Shown here one piece after another: positions 58,327 through 64,000 of a stretch of 64,000 bases of DNA. Source of the stretch: Phalacrocorax aristotelis (taxonomy: Eukaryota; Chordata; Aves; Suliformes; Phalacrocoracidae). The notes beneath the pieces were generated by a model. That model made no database searches, was not told where the DNA came from, and was given only the letters and a program-made list of their open reading frames with translations. The stretch's first letter is position 1. Each line of letters opens with the position of its first letter. Made by a program: the position numbers and the translations under genes. Location: positions 57,688,266 to 57,752,265 of the forward strand of contig NC_134279.1 of the NCBI RefSeq assembly GCF_949628215.1, in the 5' to 3' direction.

Positions 58327-61300
58327 GAAAAAGGAGCTGACTCGCAAATTCAAATTTTACTTTGGTTTTACAGTGCACTATTAATAATTTGTCTTCATTC
58401 AGGTAGGGTTACAAAGTAAGGCTGAGTGTGGCTCCATATGAGTTTATCCTGTTTCATCGAATGCTCTGTGAAATTATTGTCTTAATGGTGGGAAAGTATA
58501 TCTCTTGGGAAGTATGAACCTTGTTGAGAAAACAGTGTCTCTGGTTGTGGAGGTCTTGAATTGAGCAGGTGATATAATATTTTAACATCATCTTGTGAGA
58601 GGGTTTATTGCATTTCTGTTTGTGTCCTTGTTTCTTCTGCAACGGCTCATCCTGTTCTGCTCTGTTTGACCTGTTAATATATGTGCGGAACAGGAGGGGA
58701 GAGGCTAACTAAAGAGCATGCTTGTGCCCTGAAGGGGGAAGGATGACTTAAGCTAAAATGCTGCCTCCATATCCCATGGGTATGATATGTGGTAGAGTGA
58801 CTGGATCTCCTGCATTATTCATTGCCACTGGCTTCTGCTGTGACGTGGGTGTTTATCACATGAATAGTTGTGCTGTGGGTTGCTGCAGAAAAGGTGTGTG
58901 TGACCTGAATACTCATCACCCACAGGTCTTTCTCTGAGTGACAGATAAAACCTGGTCTCAAGTATGGTATGTCTGCTGAGAAGTCGAATCATTTGGAGAT
59001 GTTTTTCTCTGACAGCTTGTGGTTGAGCATCCTTAGTTGCTTCTAATCCTCATGGTTGGTCTCTGTCAGAGGTACCAGCATGAATTCCCAGGCTTTCAAT
59101 TCCTTCCTTAGAATTTGATGCCTGTGTGAAAGTGAATTTTATTCTTAACATGTATTTGGAAAATTGTTCAGCTAGCTAAGTTGCACCCCGCTGTGCTAAG
59201 ATTTTTTTTTGAGGGAAATTCCAGTCTGCTTTGTTTTCAAATATTGATTCAAGTTTCTTTTTTTTGCCCCACTTTTAATTTTTTTAAATTCTTTTTAACT
59301 CAGCTGCTTGAGCATTTTCAAAGCACACTTGTTTTGCTGCTCAATTGCTTACAGCAAATTGTGTGTTGGGCTTTTGTGAGCTCTAAAGCTTGGGCCAGGA
59401 GGGATGAGCAAATGGAAAATATGGCTTGATTGACATCTGCTGAGGGGGAAAACATGCATCAGTAGTACTTGGACCGTGCTTGAAGAGTTGCTGTTGAGCG
59501 ATATGTACCCTTATGTTGATTGTGCTGTGCTTGTGGTGTAATAACATACAAACTGTGAGCCCTAGCCCAGATGTTTGCCGAGACATTTTTGTAATAGCAG
59601 TTACATGTCTGGTTCTTGTTGCAAGTCATGATAGCAGTGATGCTGAAAGCTGGAGAGAAGGGGTGGGCTTAGGGGACAGAAAGGGGGGACACAAGGCTTA
59701 GTTGTGCTGCTGTAGAGATGCTCAGCACACTGCAGGTGGCCTGCCCCAGAGTATGGGAGATAGGTTCAGGATGTTTCTGTGGTCTCCTCCTCTTCCATTG
59801 GCTTTTCCACATTGGATATATCTGTGCTGAGACCTAGAACCAGAACAGCTCCTTGCCCTGGCTGACTGGTTTACCCTTACGAAGCTCAATTACTCACCAG
59901 TGGAAATACCAGCTCCCTCAGGCTATAAGGGTAGAGTATTTCCGTAAAAGTTTTACTGGTAGGATATTATGATTTATGGATAACTACAGAAGCAGAACAC
60001 AAACTGAAGCGGGTTTTTTGGGTGCACAATCTGACAGGACCAGGTGAGCTGGAGCCAGTGCTGTGCAGTGGGAGAAGTCAGCCTCTCCGAGACTAAAGAT
60101 AACTTCTGCTTCAGTGTCAACACAGCGCTTTGCTTTCTTCTGCTTTGGTGTCTGTGCAGCACAGCTCGGCAGGCAGTAAGGCTTGAGAAAAGCAGTAAGC
60201 CAGGCAGCCTGGTGTTTGGGAGCAGTCACAGGCAACATGGAGGTCTAAAAGATTTGAGGGCGATGCTGGGGAGGATTCGCTAAAACGAAATTTCAGATTT
60301 GGTCCAGACTGGCGTGAAAGGAAAGTTTCTTAGCTCTTCCCTTCCCACCCCCCACACCTCCTCTGTGCAAAACTTTAAAAAGAAAAACAAAAAACACCTT
60401 CCAATATCTACTTTGGAGGTTTTTATTAAAAAGAATCACAGAAGTGAAGGGGGCAGACTTGGGTATCCAATATCATTCATAAACATCAAGATTTTCCCTC
60501 CTCACAGTCTCTTCTGTAGTGACCCCATGGTCAGCGCACATTGTGGGGAGGCAGAAGACCCATGCCCGTGTTCCTTCTTGGCCCAGGAGGTCTCAACCCA
60601 TCTTCTGCGCTTTCCAGGAAGATGTCCAGAATGTGCTTTTTAATCTGGAAGGGGAAGAGTTGGGACCCTTCCTGCAAATAATGGATATCAAAAACCCTTC
60701 AGTTTTGAAAGTAGCATACAAAGAAAGGTAGATGCTAAAAATGTCAGGGAATTCTTGAGATGGTGACAGCAGCCTTCTACTCTGGCCCGTCTTTAATGAG
60801 TCTTTCACCCATCATTATATTATGAGTCCTCCATGTCTGTCAGATTGAAGTGCAATTTGTTAATATACGTAGCACGTGTTCCCTTTTTTTTGGTGGCTAG
60901 AAAAACATAATTTGTGGTGAGTTGGTTGTGTGGTTTGGTGTGGTTTTTTTTTTTCCCCCTCTTTTAAACTATTTCCAGACTAAGGCCTTGTGAAACTTCA
61001 GAACAAGACTCAGCTCTTCTTTCTCCTTTCAGAAACAAACCCCAGCAGCCTGGGTTCTTGGGGTGGTGGCATGAGGCTTGCCTGGGAGGCTGTCTGATGG
61101 ATTGGAGTTAGAGACTGGCAATGTGCTTTCTAGAAGGAAAGAGAAAAATTTGTACCTAAAATAGATGACCATGCTGTACTTATTAATTATTGATGTTATG
61201 CTGGATGACTTCTTTCTTCTATTTTTAAATTGAAGGAAGAGGTGGAAATTTTAATGGAGGGGTAGGTGGGATCCTGTAATTCCTGTTTAAAAGACAATTA

Positions 61301-64000
61301 AAAGCAGAGTCCCTGGTCTGATAATGTAAATACAGCATGCCTGCATGTCTGTGTGCCTAGAGAAAACTGCAGTATGATATCAAATTCTTATTGATATCAG
61401 TTCACTCATCTGTATATGATGAGTACGGTACATATGTAATATCCTCAACCTCATGCATAAGTACATAACTATGCTTCCATTCTAAAAGCACAAGAACTGG
61501 GAAATCTATAGTTATTTTTCCCAGAGCAACTGAATCCCTGCTCACTTGCATGTTACTGATTTTACACCCACCCTGCCCCAAACACAGGCAGGTTTGCAGG
61601 CTGTTAGCAATGTATAGGCATTACTATAAAGGATACAGGAGGAGTGCTCCAGAGTGATGTAATCCTTAATATTTGTGTCTCCTGATGCAAATACATGGCT
61701 TTATTTTCCTACGAAACAAGCTTTTGAGGTGAAGAAGTAGAAGACTGTTGCTCTGCTTGGAGAGATGTGCCACCCCCAAGCCCAGGCTGGCTGCTCTCTG
61801 CTGGGGCCATCCGAGAAGTGGTTGCCCAGCGGGGAAGGGGGAAGAGTTGGTGAATGCTGTCATTTATTGGTGTCAGTTTTTAGGTGAAGTGGATTCAAAG
61901 CAGAGTAGCTCAGTTTAAGTCAGCAGAAACATCTGAGAACTTTGCTGGTGCAGGGTTTTTTTTTTTTTTTCTGATTTAAAGGTGAGAACAAAAATGCAAT
62001 GCTATTGCCAAGGAGCACACCATTTATCTAGTGTGTCTTCCAGGAGAAAACAGTTACTGAAGTATAAAACCTCTGTTGGTAATGAATGACTCCAGTTGAC
62101 ATTTGGTGATTGAAAACCTGCCTCTTTTACATTTAACCTAAACTTTAAAGTTCCTTTGCAAGAGCAAGGATGTTGGAAAGGAGAGCGATCAAACCTGCTA
62201 ACCTTCTTAGCTCTCGGCGGGAAGCCACCAGGCACAAGCATAGGCTGCAGTGGAGCAGGAGGAAAAAAGCTGCAGTGATTCCTAGCTTGGTAAATTCTTG
62301 CTAAACCTCAAGAAAGTAGGTTTGGTCTGAGTCTGGACATCACAAATCCGATGTCTGTCTCTGTTTTGAAAGATGTACAAAAGTAAGTCTTGGTCTGGCA
62401 TCTCAACAGGATTGAAAACTCCCAATTTTTTTTCCCTGCTGGCTGGTGTTTTCTGTTTGGTTTTATTATTTCTAACTTAAATTCTCTGATGTGCCCAAGA
62501 TCAGGTTGCACACTGGCACTTGTGAGATCGCTTGTTTCTGAGGCTAGCTGAGGAGTGGATCACAGGTCGGTGTTCCATGGAAATCCAAGTAACCAGGAAT
62601 ATCTAATGCTACTTGAAGTATATGTAGCTATCGCTCCACCTTTGCAAAAGAAGGAAATAAGGACTATTTAATTTTTTTAACTTGCACCTAGTGTTACCTC
62701 AACCAGCCAGTAGTTTATTTCATTAATTTTAACAGTATGTTCCTACTTTGTCATCTGTGGGTGTTAAACATGCGCTAATTCACTTTCTAAGAAGGGTATC
62801 AGTGCCTGCATGCGATCTGCCTTCCAATTTACTGCTTTTAATAAAGTCCTGAATGAATTATTCCAGCTTGCATAGGTCTGGGAGACTGAGCTTACTGTAC
62901 TGTTGGCTGTCTGAGCTTTTCTTTGAAATACTAAGATTTATAAACAGGAAGAAAAAAAAAAAATCCTGTCTTCATCCCTGAGTTGTTTTCAAGTCTGCCA
63001 ATTTTCAAGGCAGGCAACACGGTAAAAATGTGGGTGGAGAGGCAGACATGTTCAGCAGGACGCAGAGAAAGGAAAGGACACTCAGGGTAGGGGAGTCTCA
63101 ACTGGGAAATAGAAAATGGGTGTGCAGTAGCATGATTTCAGGAACTTGTCATCAGTATGGATATCCCTTTGGATCTGAGGTCGGATGTCTCTTGTTGGAA
63201 CGTTGTTTTGCAATTTTCTCTCTGCTGTTTTGTTGGAGAGCTTGGTCATTCCTACCTTTCAGACCTATATTTTGTATTTCAGGCTTTTCTCTGACCTCAG
63301 AATTGACGGCTGATCCCGTCTAAGTTTGGATTGAATAATTGTCTGGTTTCAGGCGTAAAATGCTTTTTCAGCTGTTGCCTATTTTAAAAATTGAATTAAC
63401 TACTGTTTCTGTTGCAGTTATGCTAAGCTTGGTTTAGAGCAAATTAGGTTTCATACATAGGATGAAGAGGGTTAATTATAAAAATGGCCGTGCCAGCACA
63501 GATGGATGTATCTGTACGTTTATCTTGGGAAGAAACCCCTTAAAATTAGTTGGAGAAAAGCCAGCATGTATGTCCAGTCTGTGGAGAAGTTTGGGATCTC
63601 AACACCTAACCCAGGAAGTTTTGTTTATATAAAACCTGTGAATATCAAATAGAAGGAAATTGCTAGTTTAGTTTCTTGGCTTCACAGGTATGAACACGTG
63701 TGCTTTCTTTCTCTACCTCCCCCCCCCCCCCCCAATATACTGAAATCTGATCATCTGATACAAAAGTCCACAAAATGTGCCTGCCAAATTGGGTTAGAAT
63801 ATTAGCTAATAAGCATTGTTCTGTTTTCTTTCTGCCCCCTTGAAGAGTTTTTTTTTAAAAGTGCAGTTTGACTATTGAAATGAAAATGAGTATATTTTCT
63901 TGATTTCTTCAAAAAGCTTTAGATTTTAAAATTATTTTTTCATCTGTCTTAAAAAGGACTTATTTTCAAGTTTCCAAATGACAAATATGATTTTTAACAA
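58327..64000. other. Intronic-type sequence to window end
   Basis: 5.7 kb with no gene, RNA gene or named repeat. Contents are T runs (59,202; 60,944; 61,956-61,970; 63,848), A12 (62,952-62,963) and C15 (63,719-63,733). The open frame 63,030-63,323 is unsupported. If this is intron, it continues past the window. Confidence 0.5.
63719..63733 (+). repeat. C15 homopolymer
   Basis: Fifteen consecutive C close to the window end, similar to the C19, C12 and C11 tracts elsewhere. Likely length-variable. Confidence 0.95.

Noticed and set aside
1-64000. CRISPR arrays, operons, integrons, phage or plasmid genes
   Set aside because: No regularly spaced repeats other than the LTR array, no dense bacterial-type coding, and the repeat content is avian.

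Overview
This window looks like bird nuclear DNA. The evidence is several 5'-truncated CR1 LINE copies whose 3' ends carry the avian-type ATTCTGTG/ATTCTATG-like terminus, two much older CR1 fragments of the kind shared among amniotes, one roughly 1-kb avian endogenous-retrovirus solo LTR, no recognisable SINEs, and one sharp CpG island in otherwise AT-rich DNA. The LTR family points to a neognath bird. This is recognition from memory, not a database search. There are no bacterial or organellar features.

Layout. Positions 1-1,009 are an unremarkable flank. Positions ~1,010-1,835 are a CpG-island promoter with a YY1-like element, Sp1-type GC boxes, an ETS palindrome, a G-quadruplex-forming run and two strong splice-donor matches (after 1,336 and after 1,824). 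A 52-codon reading frame (1,181-1,336) opens at the YY1/ATG element and closes exactly at the first donor in phase 0. It may be a first coding exon, but I do not recognise the protein, and the exon could equally be 5' UTR. From ~1,840 to the end I find no convincing exon. The + strand is strongly T-biased (22 poly-T runs of at least 9 nt against 4 poly-A runs, counted by eye), as expected for a non-template intron strand. The simplest reading is the promoter, first exon and more than 62 kb of first intron of an unidentified + strand gene.

The intron carries an ancient CR1 on + (~3,760-4,085), a degenerate repeat (~4,830-5,075), an ancient CR1 on - (~5,900-7,050), and a tail-to-tail pair of closely related CR1 3' ends (10,800-11,229 on + and 15,747-16,190 on -). 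A second, more diverged tail-to-tail pair follows (26,540-27,048 on + and 28,271-28,533 on -), then another old repeat (~28,655-28,850). Further on are a solo LTR with a 5-bp target-site duplication (46,611-47,647), a 2.2-kb CR1 on - (48,034-50,197) and a 1.9-kb CR1 on + (~56,430-58,326). The last two keep broken reverse-transcriptase reading frames. The rest is AT-rich sequence with homopolymers and short hairpins, including one perfect 16-bp stem with a 3-nt loop at 20,702-20,736.

No cooperating gene set or new defence or metabolic system is visible. The unusual content is structural: inverted CR1 pairs that would put double-stranded segments in a nascent transcript, the perfect hairpin, a sense-oriented LTR with a poly(A) signal inside the intron, and the skew switch at the CpG island.
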